Assembly: GCA_963082875.1 (NCBI GenBank)
Contig: OY720102.1
Coordinates: forward strand, 14,978,990 to 15,042,989
From: Corella eumyota
Taxonomy: Eukaryota; Chordata; Ascidiacea; Phlebobranchia; Corellidae
Length of the DNA stretch: 64,000 nucleotides
Direction of reading: 5' to 3'
Part shown: positions 12,459 through 23,032 of the stretch, piece after piece
Position numbering within the stretch: position 1 is the first letter of the stretch
Layout: the number at the start of each line of letters is the position of its first letter
The notes under the pieces: model-generated
The model's database searches: none
What the model saw: only the letters and a program-made list of their open reading frames with translations
What the model was told of the DNA's origin: nothing
Position numbers and translations under genes: made by a program

Positions 12459-12624
12459 ATCCTCGATGTGGGAAGGTCGACTTCATGACCTGAACATAGA
12501 TGAATATTTGTTACCCCGACCCAGTCTCGAGTTACTCAAAAGCACTACAGCATGAGAGCAGAAGGGATCGAACCAAAGACGTCATGTAGTAAAGCCAAGT
12601 GATCTGACCACTACAGTATGTAGG
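12459..12624 (-). mobile_element. Internally deleted SINE in intron 6 of copy 1
   Basis: Tail and head are joined without the body. In copies 2 and 3 the same site holds two nested SINE pieces (18946-19235, 36543-36927). Confidence 0.7.
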
Positions 12625-12953
12625 GTGAGGTTTAAAGCTTGATTCCCAGTAGCGGCATGTTGAAGCACCGACTAAGGATTTTATTGCATAAATATAAAAC
12701 TCACCAGAATGTCTGAATGAAGCCCCAACCAGTAACAATAAGATAGTTGGAGATTTGATAAATAATTTGAAAGTTGTCAAAATTGATTTCAACACCGACT
12801 GCTTTTCTAAATAATAAAATTTATAGCCAGGTTTATAAATAGCTTAGTTAAAAATATAGTTTGCAAAATAGGCCAAATAACATTTAAACATTTCTCCAAA
12901 AAAATAAGAAATTTTACGACAGACTTAAAAAATACAATTTTTATAATGAAAAC

Positions 12954-13172
12954 GGCAGCATGGTGTAGTGGTAAGAACAGTTGCTACACCACACATAAGG
13001 TCGTGAGTTCAATCCCCACTGCTCTTATGCTGTAGCACCCTTAAGTAAGGTGTTATAAACGGTGTGAACACCTGCTGAGCCAACACTTAATCAGCAGATT
13101 AATTATCGGACAAATATATTGAATAATATCCCAAACTGCCAAAGTCAACTCTATGTTTAGGTCGTGAGATCG
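12954..13172 (+). mobile_element. SINE in intron 5 of copy 1, intact head
   Basis: Shows the tRNA-like head well: A box TGGTGTAGTGG at 12961, B box GAGTTCAATCC at 13005-13015, then body. The 3' tail is cut. Counterparts at 19560-19800 and 37260-37528. Confidence 0.85.
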
Positions 13173-13480
13173 ATCGAATTACAGAAAACGGGTTCATTTA
13201 TTAAACATTTTATCAAAAGTATTAAATACCAAAGTCTGTCTCATATTTGTTATTCTCTTCAGCTTGTTCTATAATTTTACGTTCTGGTTCTTTGACAGAG
13301 AAATATAAAATAATCGCCATAATTATGCCTGGAGCTCCAGCTATAAAGTAACACCAACGCCAGCTCTAAGAAAAAATTAACAAAAGATTAGTTAAAAATC
13401 AATTCAAAACAATAAAATTAATTTTTTGGGGGTTGATTTGATAAAAAAACCTAAAAATAAATTGTTCAAAAATAGGGTAG

Positions 13481-13565
13481 GCTACTACGTTATGAGAGTA
13501 GTTGGAATCGAACCCAAGTCCTCATATAGTAAAGCCAAGTGTTCTGACTACTACACCGCACTGTC
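13481..13565 (-). mobile_element. SINE head fragment in intron 4 of copy 1
   Basis: tRNA-like head only. Counterparts at 20108-20192 and 37841-37927. Confidence 0.7.
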
Positions 13566-13780
13566 GTTCAAAAATATTTAAAATATTTTCACCATTCCAA
13601 GAATGTTGGCGTCAGTCACATAATTTCCAACAGCAAATGCCAAACCATATCCAAAATAAATTCCAAAGTTGAAAAAACTCATCGCAAAAGCTCAAACTTT
13701 CTGTGAGAAAATGTCGGCCACCAAACTTGAGGTAAGAGGAGTACAGGCCGAAAATATGATATTATTAAGGTTTGTTAAGA

Positions 13781-13862
13781 CCCTATAGCATAAGAGCAAT
13801 GGGAATTGAACACAGAACCTCATGTAGTGATGCCAAGTGCTCTTACCACTACACCAAGCTTC
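13781..13862 (-). mobile_element. SINE head fragment in intron 3 of copy 1
   Basis: tRNA-like head only. Counterparts at 20462-20545 and 38201-38283. It lies next to the lost exon 4 acceptor in this copy. Confidence 0.7.
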
Positions 13863-14220
13863 ACCCACAAATTTAGTTAAAAATATTAACTGGTACAAAA
13901 AACTTTTTTTTTTAAATATTTTTTTACTGAAACAAACTTTAAACTCACCCTGCCCCAAAACCAACTCTCAGCAAAGCTAACAACCAATAAGTGTCGGCAA
14001 ATCCGGTGGTAAAAGTCATTACCGAGTAAAAGAAAACACTTGCAGATAATATCTGGATTCTAAACCATAAAATAAAAAGAGTTTTATAAAAGGTTAATTC
14101 AAAATTTAAATATTAAAAAGCAAAATAAATAAAAAAAAGTTTTAAAAGATTTTAGATTTGCATAGAAAATGGAGTTACTGACATTTTACCAAAAACTATA
14201 TGCCCAAAAACACCATTTTA

Positions 14221-14293
14221 CTAACTGGGTCAGAGTAAATGATGTTACTCTATATTTAGGTCGTAAAGTTGACCTTTCCACATTGAGGATAAA
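14221..14293 (+). mobile_element. SINE 3' tail fragment in intron 2 of copy 1
   Basis: Only the tail (AACTGGGTCAGAGTAA to CACATTGAGGATAAAT). Copy 2 keeps a longer version at 20992-21206. Confidence 0.65.
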
Positions 14294-14514
14294 TTAATAT
14301 AAAAAATAGTCGGTAATCAACCTGTTATATTTATCGCCAACAATTCCCATTACAACTCCCATAACAGTAAAAATGGCAATAAACATTGGACCAGCAAGAA
14401 CTTGGTATTCTATTCCCTGGCCTGAGTAATTTCATTCACAATATATCGTTCCATTCCATCCCATCTAAAAATTAAGAATATTAATAATTTACTTTGTTAG
14501 TTAGCATGTTGTAG

Positions 14515-14835
14515 CATCTTTGAGTAAGACCTAAGGTCCTGAATTTAATTCCCACTGCTGGCATTTTGTAGCATTCGTGTAAGGCCTGAGATCCTGGGTT
14601 TGATTCCCACTGCTGGCATGTTGTATCATCCTTGAGTAAGACCTGAGATCCTGGGTTTGATTCCGACTGCTGGCATGTTGTAGCATCCTTAAGTCAGACC
14701 TGAGATCCTGGGTTTGATTCCTACTGCTGGCATGTTGTAGCATTTTTAAGTAAGGCCTGAGATGTTGGGTTTGATTCCCACTACTGGCATGTTGTAGCAT
14801 CGTTAGTTAAGATCCTGGGTTTGATTCTCACTGCT
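14515..14835 (+). repeat. 57-bp minisatellite in intron 1 of transporter copy 1
   Basis: About 5-6 units containing GATCCTGGGTTTGATTCCCA, CTGCTGGCATGTTGTAGCAT and CCTTAAGTAAGACC. This orientation shows the SINE origin directly, since the SINE reads GGTCCTGGGTTTGATCCTCA at 18340 and continues CTGTAGCGCCCTTGAGTAAG. Counterpart at 21418-21760. Confidence 0.85.
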
Positions 14836-15209
14836 TAAGTAAATATCGACTTTATCTCGCAGTAAAATACAAAATTGCCGTTCTATCCCACATTCTGCAA
14901 ATTTTTGTTAACGTTTACCTTTAGTATTGTCTAATATAGATCTAAGAAAATAAAATAATATTAGCATGCAAAATTAACAACTACTCACTGTGTTGAATTC
15001 TTCACATCTCTGCATTTTGTGTTTGACAGTTTTTCAACATTTATGTCCAAGGTCAAACAAGCCATGTCTCCAAAATGAACGTCCTGTGCCATTTCCTTTG
15101 AGGTGACACCAATCATAAAATGACCCAACTCCCCAAACCCATAACACAACATTAGGATTGTTATACAATACCAAAGATACATTGGCTCCCCTTTAAATGT
15201 TTTAACCAT

Positions 15210-15633
15210 TTTCAAATTGTTTTCCTAATGTTAAAGTAAACTGAATTTAAATTCTGTTAAAATATATTTTTACATTAATTAATTAGCGATGTGGAAAGAT
15301 CGACTTGACAACTTAAAAAAATCTCCAAGTTTATTCGGCCTTACTTAAGAGCGTTACAGCATGAAAGCCCAGTCTAGAAAGTGGGGCAGTTTTCGACGAG
15401 ATCTCGTGCGTGCAAGCGTAAAAAAATGCGTGACCGCGTGTGCTCGCGTACCAAAATTGAGAGCAAGGGAAATTAAGTACAAGACCATGTATAGAAAAGC
15501 CAAGTAACTGTACGTTCAACATCGAAATCTTAAGGCTAGGTTAAGCCTAAAATAAAGCTATTTGTGGTCCTTTGTAAAAGCCTAAATTAAAGCTTTGGTA
15601 ATAGGTTAATATAAAAATAAAAATGCGACAAAG
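15210..15633. other. 5' flank of transporter copy 1 with interrupted SINE head
   Basis: No gene. A SINE head (about 15340-15520, minus) is interrupted by roughly 110 bp of unrelated sequence. About 90 bp at 15505-15600 recurs at 23875-23965 (shared GAAGCTATTTGTGGTCC-type stretch), marking another dispersed repeat. Confidence 0.5.
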
Positions 15634-15812
15634 TCAAATGCGCGACTTAAACATAGGTTAACATCAGTTACTTCGACCCAGTCTCGAGTTGCCTGTGGCC
15701 CCCAGTCTCGAGTTACCTTACTTAAGGGCGCTACAGCATGAGAGCAGTGGGGATTGAACCCACGACCTCATGTGTGGTGCAGCAAGTGTTCTTACCACTA
15801 CACCACGCTGCT
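15634..15812 (-). mobile_element. SINE with internal deletion
   Basis: Tail fragments and a complete head (minus), ending at the CACCACGCTGCT side near 15812. Confidence 0.75.
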
Positions 15813-16620
15813 GGTGACAAACAGATGTGCAAATAAAATCATTTTTATTGGATTGTATGCAGCATAACTATTAAATATTTATATGTAGGTTTACGATTAA
15901 AATAAAAGCATGTGACATGGAAACGATTTAATGGTACAATAGTACTGTAGTTAACTTTCGTGAGTTAGCCAAGATCATATATAGTGTATTTTAATTGTTG
16001 TAATAAGGTCAAAAAAAAAAAATATTATTAATTTTTAAGGTATATATATTGGACATTGTATATTTATATATATGCAGTAGTTCGCCAACTGTATGCTCCA
16101 TTATTTATAGACTGTATTTTAAAAAGGCGTTGCAGTAGCCTTTTTTTATTTTTATTTTGGTTTTTCGCGCATTGATAAAAGTAAATAATAAATACGATAT
16201 ACAATTAATATTACAACAATGCGACGGGAAAAAATGACAAAATCAAATTAATGATTTAAAACATGCCAAAAGTATTAATGTTTACACAAATATATTTAAG
16301 TATGTTATGGCATAGTCACCAAACCTAAATATATATTGGGATTGTATATATATACAGTACTTTGCCCACTGTATGCTCCATTATTTATAGACTATGTTTT
16401 TTAAAGGCGTTTAGGCTATATAGCTTCTTAAGTTTAATTTATTTCGACTGAAAAAGGCCCTTAGAAAACAGTTTACGGCGGTTTATGGAACAATGACCGC
16501 TTAAATTGGCTACAGAACAGAAAATCCATGCCATAACCTAAGTTTAAATTGCAACCACGGCCTGGTAAATTCTTTTCGAGCCTGTATCTGTTTAAAATCA
16601 TATATCACAGTGTTTGTAGG
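15813..16620. other. Non-coding upstream region with a duplicated 100-bp segment
   Basis: No gene recognised. Segments 16040-16140 and 16325-16425 are diverged direct copies (shared ACTGTATGCTCCATTATTTA and TAGACT, then GGCGT). Otherwise AT-rich. Confidence 0.5.
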
Positions 16621-16636
16621 TTAAAATACCGCGTGA

Positions 16637-16644
16637 TGACGTCA
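16637..16644. promoter_or_regulatory. Palindromic CRE-type site upstream of the fucosyltransferase
   Basis: TGACGTCA, the full CREB/ATF consensus, lies about 180 bp upstream of the start codon at 16826. Position and perfect palindrome make it a candidate promoter element; function is inferred. Confidence 0.35.
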
Positions 16645-16825
16645 TAGCGAAAGACAGTCTTCACGACTGAGTGGATATTGACATAGGAAACGCACAAGAC
16701 ATAAGCGCTTAAGTTTCACTGTTAAAATATAACAACCCGGTTTTGAACAATAAATATCTGCAAGTTTAATAAACATTGTTAGATTGTTTAGTTATGAAGT
16801 TTTGATTGTTAATAATGGTTAAGAG

Positions 16826-18920
16826 ATGGCCAAGAGAACTTATGTTTGTTCGAAGCGGAAATTGTTTTTAAGTTTTGTATTTCTGCTTCTAATTTCGGTT
16901 GCTTGCCTGGTCTGGACTGTCAACTTTTCTACAGAATATAAAACAGCGACCACGGACTCGGCAGTTGCTTTGAAACGATTATTCCGTCATAAAAGTAAAC
17001 AATGGAAACGGAAAAAGGCGGAAAGAATTGAAAATCGAAACTTCGCGCAAAAAGAAATTGAAATTTTAGAACGAATACAAAACAAGAGCTTTGTTGAACC
17101 TGCAAGAAAAAATAATAGACCAAATGTTGAACGAAAAAGTAATTTTAAATTCAAGAAGAAAAATCTGCAAAACTTCACAACAAGAAGTGACGTCATCTTA
17201 TTCTGGTACACCCCCTTTAACGAAATTACTACGGCACTTGAATTTTTATTCACCGATGCCAAAATTATCTTAACTTCAAATCAGTAAGTTAAATTGTTTT
17301 CACTTAAAATACCATAATTAAAAATTGTTAAGTTTAACTGCCTGGGGTCTTGAGTTTGATTCCCACTGTTGGCAACCCTAGCATGTTGAATTTTTTTAAT
17401 AATATCAAACACTGCCATATTGTATAAAGTTCTAAATTTGTTGTTTTTTAACTGAAAATAAAATTGAGGACAAAGAAAAGTTTTGGTGGTATTTATTCTC
17501 GATGTGGGAAAGTCAAATGCGCGACTTAAACATAGAGTAACATTTGTTACCCCGACACAGTCTTAAGTTGCCTGTGGCAGTTTGGAATATTAAAGATTAT
17601 AATTGCCCGATAATTGATCTGCTGATTAAATTTTTGGTTCAGCAGAAGTTTATACAGTTTATAGCGCTTTACTCAAGGGTGTTACAGCATGGGAGCAATG
17701 GGGATTGAACCCACGACCACATGTAGTAAATCCAATTTTTCAGACCACCACACATTGCTTATTAAAGGCCTTAATTGTTAAATATTTTTTGAAATAAATC
17801 TCTTTTATTTAGAGCAAAAGTTGAAACTAGTAAATGTGGAAATAGTAGATTGGTTTTTGACCGAAAATATGAGCGGGAAAGTCGATTTATCGTTTTTCAC
17901 GCTGTCCAATTTGATATTAATGACCTTCCAAAAAACAGGTAAAAAAACACCATACGACCGAAACCATTAATTAAACACCATACGACTAAAACCATAAACT
18001 AAACACCATGCAACCAAAACCATAAACTAAACACCATGCGACCAAAACCATAAACTAAACACCATTTTCTTTTATTTTTACCAGAACAGCAGACCAATTT
18101 TATGTTTGGTGGAGTGCGGAAAGTACGGCATCGATTTCACAAAATGTTTACCTCAAGGACTTCTTCAATCTTACTGCGAGTTATCGGAGGTCTTCGGATG
18201 TTTTTGTGCCTTACGCTTCTTTTACTTGGGTGCTAAAACTTATTTCGTAAGTAAATAAATAATTTAAATTGTTATCTTGTTGTTGATTGGTTTGATATAC
18301 TGGCATTGTGATGTAGTGGTTAGAAGCTTAAATATATAAGGTCCTGGGTTTGATCCTCACTGCTCTCATGCTGTAGCGCCCTTGAGTAAGGCACTATAAA
18401 CGGTATAAACTTCTGCTGAGCCAGCACTTAATCAGCAGCATAATTACCAGGCAATTATAATCTATAATATTCGAAACTGGCACAGGCAACTCGAGACTGG
18501 GTCGAAGTAACTTATGTTACTCTATGTTTAAGTCACGCATTCGACTTTCCCACATCGAGGATAAAGATATACACAAAAAAAAAAGTTAATGTATTTTTTG
18601 GTTATAAATACATTGAGGACAAACAAATATGAAAAAAATCTAGTTTTTTAACAGACCACGTTTTTATGTTTTTTTTGTAGGCCATTCTATTGAACCCAAA
18701 ATCTTAGACGTAAGTTTTTTATTTTTTCCAGAAATCCAGAAAACGGCAAAAACTTTTTCAAGCAACAGAATGATTTAAAACGAAATTATGTTTCGGATGA
18801 AATCGATTTAAAATACGCGGTTAAAGATCTTCCGAAACATTCCCTCGCCATTCGTCACCAAACTAACTCAAACCCAAATATTCACAAAAATTTAAAAAGT
18901 TTGATAAACAAAAAAAATAG
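16826..18920 (+). CDS. Alpha-1,3-fucosyltransferase (GT10), 5' four exons only
   Basis: Exons 16826-17283, 17813-17938, 18085-18246 and 18732-18920 join with all introns in phase 2, giving 311 codons plus two bases. The N-terminus has a short basic tail, one membrane helix (about residues 12-33, LFLSFVFLLLISVACLVWTV) and a Lys/Arg-rich stem, as in type II Golgi glycosyltransferases. Typical GT10 N-domain features follow: ILFWYTPF, a Cys plus SRFIVFHA strand, QFYVWWSAES at about 200-208 and SYRRSSDVFVPY at about 227-238. The family transfers fucose from GDP-fucose to N-acetyllactosamine-type acceptors. The donor-binding C-terminal exons are absent: a SINE and transporter copy 2 in opposite orientation begin 25 bp after the last donor. 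Hence a truncated gene, or one split by rearrangement or misassembly. Confidence 0.8.
17496..17760 (-). mobile_element. SINE in intron 1 of the fucosyltransferase
   Basis: Near full length, minus orientation. Ends about 50 bp before the exon 2 acceptor. Confidence 0.8.
17948..18066. repeat. 28-bp tandem repeat in intron 2 of the fucosyltransferase
   Basis: About four copies of a 28-bp unit containing ACACCATGCGACCAAAACCA, filling most of the 146-bp intron. Confidence 0.85.
18302..18566 (+). mobile_element. SINE in intron 3 of the fucosyltransferase
   Basis: Full-length copy with A box (TGATGTAGTGG), B box GGTTTGATCCT, body and tail CATCGAGGATAAAGATATAC. It is the clearest reference for comparing the SINE with the minisatellite unit. 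Confidence 0.85.
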
Positions 18921-18945
18921 GTAAGTTTAATATTTTTCTTCTTTT

Positions 18946-19235
18946 TATTTATCCTCAATGTGGAAAGGTCGACTTCTTGACCTAAACATAGAATAACATG
19001 ATTTACTCTGACCCAGTATCGAGTTGCCTTTAGCAGTTTGGGATATTTTTATTTTTTTTGTATATATCTTTATCCTCGATGTGGGAAAGTCAAATGCGCG
19101 ACTTAAACATAGAGTAACATCAGTTACTCCAACCCAGTCTCGAATTGCCTGTGGCAGTTTGAGAGCGGAAGGGATCGAACCAAAGACCTCATGTAGTAAA
19201 GCCAAGTGATCTGTCCACTACAGTATGTAGGGTGA
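18946..19235 (-). mobile_element. Nested SINE pieces at the fucosyltransferase/transporter junction
   Basis: Two tail segments and a head, minus orientation. From about 19025 rightward the arrangement matches intron 6 of transporter copy 3 (36600-36927). To the left the sequence belongs to fucosyltransferase intron 4. The rearrangement breakpoint therefore lies inside the SINE. Confidence 0.7.
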
Positions 19236-19559
19236 GGTTTGAAGCTTGATTCCCAGTACCGGCATGTTGAAGCACCGACTAAGGATTTTATCGATAAATA
19301 TAAAACTCACCAGAATGTCTGAATGAAGCCCCAACCAGTAACAATAAGATAGTCGGAGATTTGATAAATAATTTGAAAGTTGTCAAAATTGATTTCAACA
19401 CCGACTGCTTTTCTAAATAATAAAATTTATAGCCAGGTTTATAAATAGCTTAGTTAAAAATATAGTTTGCAAAATAGGCCAAATAACTTTTAAACATTTC
19501 TCCAAAATAAAGAGAAATTTTACGACAGACTTAAAAAATACAATTTTTATAATGAAAAC

Positions 19560-19800
19560 GGCAGCATGGTGTAGTGGTAAGAACAGTTGCTACACCACAC
19601 ATAAGGTCGTGAGTTCAATCCCCACTGCTCTCATGCTGTAGCACCCTTATGTAAGGTGTTATAAACGGTGTGAACACCTGCTGAGCCAACACTTAATAAG
19701 CAGATTAATTATCGGACAAATATATTGAATAATATCCCAAACTGCCAAAGTCAACTCTATGTTTAGGTCATGAGATCAACCTTCTCACATCGAGGATAAA
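19560..19800 (+). mobile_element. SINE in intron 5 of transporter copy 2
   Basis: Head, body and tail present. Counterpart of 12954-13172. Confidence 0.8.
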
Positions 19801-20107
19801 GAATTACAGAAAACGGGTTCATTTATTAAACATTTTATCAAAAGTATTAAATACCAAAGTCTTTCTCATATTTGTTATTCTCTTCAGCTTGTTCTATAAT
19901 TTTACGTTCCGGTTCTTTGACAGAGAAATATAAAATAATCGCCATAATTATGCCTGGAGCTCCAGCTATAAAGTAACACCAACGCCAGCTCTAAGAAAAA
20001 ATTAATAAAAGATTGGTTAAAAATAAAATCAAAAAAATAAAATTAATTTTTTGGGGGTTGATTTGATAAAAAAACCTAAAAATAAATCGTTCAAAAAAAG
20101 GGTAGGC

Positions 20108-20192
20108 TACTACGTTATGAGAGTAGTGGGAATCAAACCCAGGTCCTCATGTAGTAAAGCCAAGTGTTCTGACTACTACACCGCACTGCCGG
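20108..20192 (-). mobile_element. SINE head fragment in intron 4 of copy 2
   Basis: Head only. Counterpart of 13481-13565. Confidence 0.7.
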
Positions 20193-20461
20193 TCAAAAAT
20201 ATTTAAAAAATTTTCACCATTCCAAGAATGTTGGCGTCAGTCACATAATTTCCAACAGCAAATGCCAAACCATATCCAAAATAAATTCCAAAGTTGAAAA
20301 AACTCATCGCAAAAGCTCAAACTTTCTGTGAGAAAATGTCGGCCACCAAACTTGAGGTAAGAGGAGTACAGGCCGACTCTCTGGGAAAAAAGTTTTAGGT
20401 TTTTAAGAGAATTTATTATACATACAAAACAAAAAAATATGATATTATTAAGGTTTGTTAA

Positions 20462-20545
20462 GACCCTATAGCATAAGAGCAGTGGGAATTAAACGCAGAA
20501 CCTCATGTAGTGATACCAAGTGCTCTTACCACTACACCATGCTTT
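20462..20545 (-). mobile_element. SINE head fragment in intron 3 of copy 2
   Basis: Head only. Counterpart of 13781-13862. Confidence 0.7.
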
Positions 20546-20991
20546 ATCCGCAAATTTAGTTAAAAATAATAACTGGTACAAAAATCTTTTTTTTTTTTAA
20601 ATATTTTTTGAATTACTGAAACAAACTTTAAACTCACCCTGCCCCAAAGCCAACTCTCAGCAAAGCTAACAACCAATAAGTGTCGGCAAATCCGGTGGTA
20701 AAAGTCATTACCGAGTAAAAGAAAACACTTGCAGATAATATCTGGATTCTAAACCATAAAATAAAAAGAGTTTTATAAAAAGTTAATTAAAAATTTTAAT
20801 ATTAAAAAGCAAAATAAATAAAAAAAATTTTTTGAAAGATTTTAGGTTTGCATAGAAAATGGAGTTACTGACATTTTACTAAAAACTATATTCCCAAAAA
20901 ACACCATTTTACTAACAATAGCACATTTTCTATTAACTCTCTTTTACTTCAAAAAAAAAAGTTATAAAACAAATTATAAAAAAAATTAATC

Positions 20992-21206
20992 CCCACAGCT
21001 CTCATGATGTAGCGCCCTTGAGTAAGGTGCTATAAACGGTATAAACTCCTGCTGAGCCAACACTTAATCAGCAGCTTAATTATCGGGCAACTATATTCTC
21101 TATATTATCCCAAACTGCTACAGGCAACTCGATACTGGGTCAGAGTAAATGATGTTACTCTATGTTTAGGTCGTGAAGTTGACCTTTCCACATTAAGGAT
21201 AAATAA
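20992..21206 (+). mobile_element. SINE lacking its head, intron 2 of copy 2
   Basis: Starts within the T-arm region (CCCCACAGCTCTCATGATGT) and keeps body and tail. Confidence 0.75.
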
Positions 21207-21417
21207 AAAGAAAAAATAGTCGGTAATCAACCTGTTATATTTATCGCCAACAATTCCCATTACAACTCCCATAACAGTAAAAATGGCAATAAATATTGGA
21301 CCAGCAAGAACTTGGTATTCTATTCCCTGGCCTGAGTAATTCCATTCACAATATATCGTTCCATTCAATCCCATGAGATTACATCTAAAAATTAAGATTA
21401 TTAATAATTTACTTTGT

Positions 21418-21760
21418 TAGTTAGCATGTTGTAACATCCTTAAGTAAGACCTGAGATCCTGGGTTTGATTCCCGCTGCTGGCATAATGTAGCATCATTAG
21501 GTAAGACCTGAGATTCTGGGTTTGATTCCCACTGCTGGCATGTTGTAGCATCCTTAAGTAAGACATGAGATCCTGAGTTTGATTCCTACTACTAGCATGT
21601 TGTAGCATTCTTGAGTAAGACCTGCAATCCTGGGTTTGATTCCTACTGCTGGCATGTTGTAGCATCCTTAAGTAAGATCTGAGATGCTGGATTTGATTCC
21701 CACTGCTAGCAAGTTGTAACATCTTTGAGTAAGACCTGGGGTTCTTGAATTGATTCCCAA
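21418..21760 (+). repeat. 57-bp minisatellite in intron 1 of transporter copy 2
   Basis: About six units of the same type as 14515-14835, with B-box-like GGTTTGATTCC. The reverse-strand reading frame across it is a repeat artefact. Confidence 0.85.
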
Positions 21761-22131
21761 TAAAATAATATTAGCATGCAAAATTAACAACTACTCACTG
21801 TGTTGAATTCTTCACATCTCTGCATTTTGTGTTTAACAGTTTTTCAACATTTATGTCCAAGGTCAAACAAGCCATGTCTCCAAAATGAACGTCCTGTGCC
21901 ATTTCCTTTGAGGTGACACCGATCATAAAATGACCCAACTCCCCGAACCCATAACACAACATTAGGATTGTTATACAATACCAATGATACATGGGCTCCC
22001 CTTTAAATGTTTTAACCATTTTGAAATTGTTTTCCTAATGTTAAAGTAAACTGAATTTAAATTCTGTTAAAATATATTTTTACATTTATTAATTAGTGAT
22101 GCGGAAAGGTCGACTTGACAACTTAAAAAAA

Positions 22132-22310
22132 GCTGCTGATTAAGTGCTAGTTCAAGTTCATACGGTTTATAGCACCTTATTTAAGAGCGCTACAGCATGG
22201 AAGCAATGAGAATCGAACCCAGAACCCTCATGTTGTAAACCCAAGTGTTTTTTTTTTGAAAATATCTTTATCCTCGATGTGGGAAAGTCGAATGCGCGAC
22301 TTAAACATAA
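22132..22310 (-). mobile_element. SINE fragments
   Basis: A body-plus-head piece (22132-22245) followed by a separate tail piece (22263-22310), both minus. Confidence 0.65.
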
Positions 22311-22396
22311 AAAGTATATATAAATTTAAAATTTGATAAATAAAAATTGTTCGTTATTCGTTTAAATATTAATAAAATAATAAAAACATTTTTCAG

Positions 22397-22469
22397 CAAA
22401 AAAGATTTAATTTATGCCAGAATATATCAGCTTACGCAAACAATTTTGGCAAATATTACCAGACCATAA
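22397..22469 (+). CDS. Candidate orphan 3'-terminal exon
   Basis: Follows a good acceptor (TTTTTCAG) and, entered in phase 2, reads 23 codons (KKDLIYARIYQLTQTILANI and three more) to TAA. Phase 2 is the phase of every fucosyltransferase intron upstream on the same strand, so it could be that gene's displaced last exon. The sequence itself is not recognised. Confidence 0.2.
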
Positions 22470-22682
22470 CTTTTCTGATATTTTTAACTTAAATATATCT
22501 TAACATCTTTTTATTTTTACTTTATAATTTGCTCGATTAATCTAAAAACATCTGTTTTTGGTCTGTTTACAAAATCACATTTCCTCAACGCGATGTCAAC
22601 AAAAAGTTGAAGTAGTAACTCATATGCGGCGTACGAAAAATGTCACCACTTACTGTCACCAATACTCATTGCAAGAAATTGG

Positions 22683-22927
22683 ACATCAAGACCTAAATAT
22701 AGAGTAACAACTGTTACCTTGACCCAGTCCTAAGTTGCCTTTAGCAGGTTAGAGTATTATTGATTATATTTGCACAATAAATAAACTGCTATATAAGTTA
22801 TGACCCAGCAAGAGTTTATGTCGTTTATAGCACCTTACTCAAGGGCGCTACTGCATGAGAGCAGTGGGACTTAAATCTAGGACCTCGTATAGAAAAGCCA
22901 AGTGTTCTGACTACTAAACCAGGCTGC
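22683..22927 (-). mobile_element. Diverged SINE copy
   Basis: Head and body recognisable on the minus strand (GGACCTCGTATAGAAAAGCC next to the head). Confidence 0.7.
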
Positions 22928-23032
22928 CTTAACATAATTTAACTAAAAACATTTTACCAAATAAACATGAATTAGAAACTGTACAAAAAACGATGTTTTA
23001 CCATTTTTATCACAAACAAACAAGCCCAAGAT

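Larger units (their letters stand above)
10839..15209 (-). pseudogene. MFS transporter (Spinster-like), copy 1, damaged
   Basis: Ten exons with matching phases: 14989-15209, 14322-14464, 13949-14059, about 13593-13750, 13230-13365, 12705-12806, 12270-12425, 11602-11724, 11312-11509, 10839-10954. Combined with copies 2 and 3 the ancestral frame gives 492 aa, the usual size of a 12-helix MFS carrier. Visible features are MFS loop 2-3 motif A (GIVGDKYNR), RVGFGAG-ESACTPLTSSL, NFGIYFGYGLAFAVGNY, the second-half loop GGILSDLLASKYG and IGGNAPLIVPP in a late helix. Substrate unknown; Spinster relatives move lipids or lysosomal solutes. Damage relative to copy 2: a 10-bp loss and a TGG-to-TGA change in exon 2, and loss of the exon 4 acceptor. 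Exon 4 also has a CGA-to-TGA stop shared with copy 2. Exons 5-10 read cleanly. SINEs sit in introns 3-6, 7 and 9. Confidence 0.75.
19311..22019 (-). pseudogene. MFS transporter copy 2, exons 1-6 only
   Basis: Exons 21799-22019, 21232-21384, 20638-20748, 20218-20380, 19855-19990 and 19311-19412 correspond to exons 1-6 of copy 1, with the same phases. Exon 2 is intact here (Q-CNLMGLNGTIYCEWNYSG) and supplies the ancestral form. Exon 4 carries the TGA in place of the CGA Arg codon before AFAMSFF, shared with copy 1 but not with copy 3. Exons 7-10 are missing: intron 6 ends in the nested SINE and fucosyltransferase DNA on the opposite strand. The start at MVKTFKGEPMY is the first in-frame ATG. 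A product would end early in exon 4, so this is not a working transporter. Confidence 0.75.

Noticed and set aside
12954-13030. Functional tRNA gene
   Set aside because: A and B boxes are present, but the head is followed by the SINE body and recurs many times in truncated form; the cloverleaf is imperfect.
16929-17262. Minus-strand ORFs over fucosyltransferase exon 1
   Set aside because: Shadows of the plus-strand exon, which has clear family motifs and matching splice phases.
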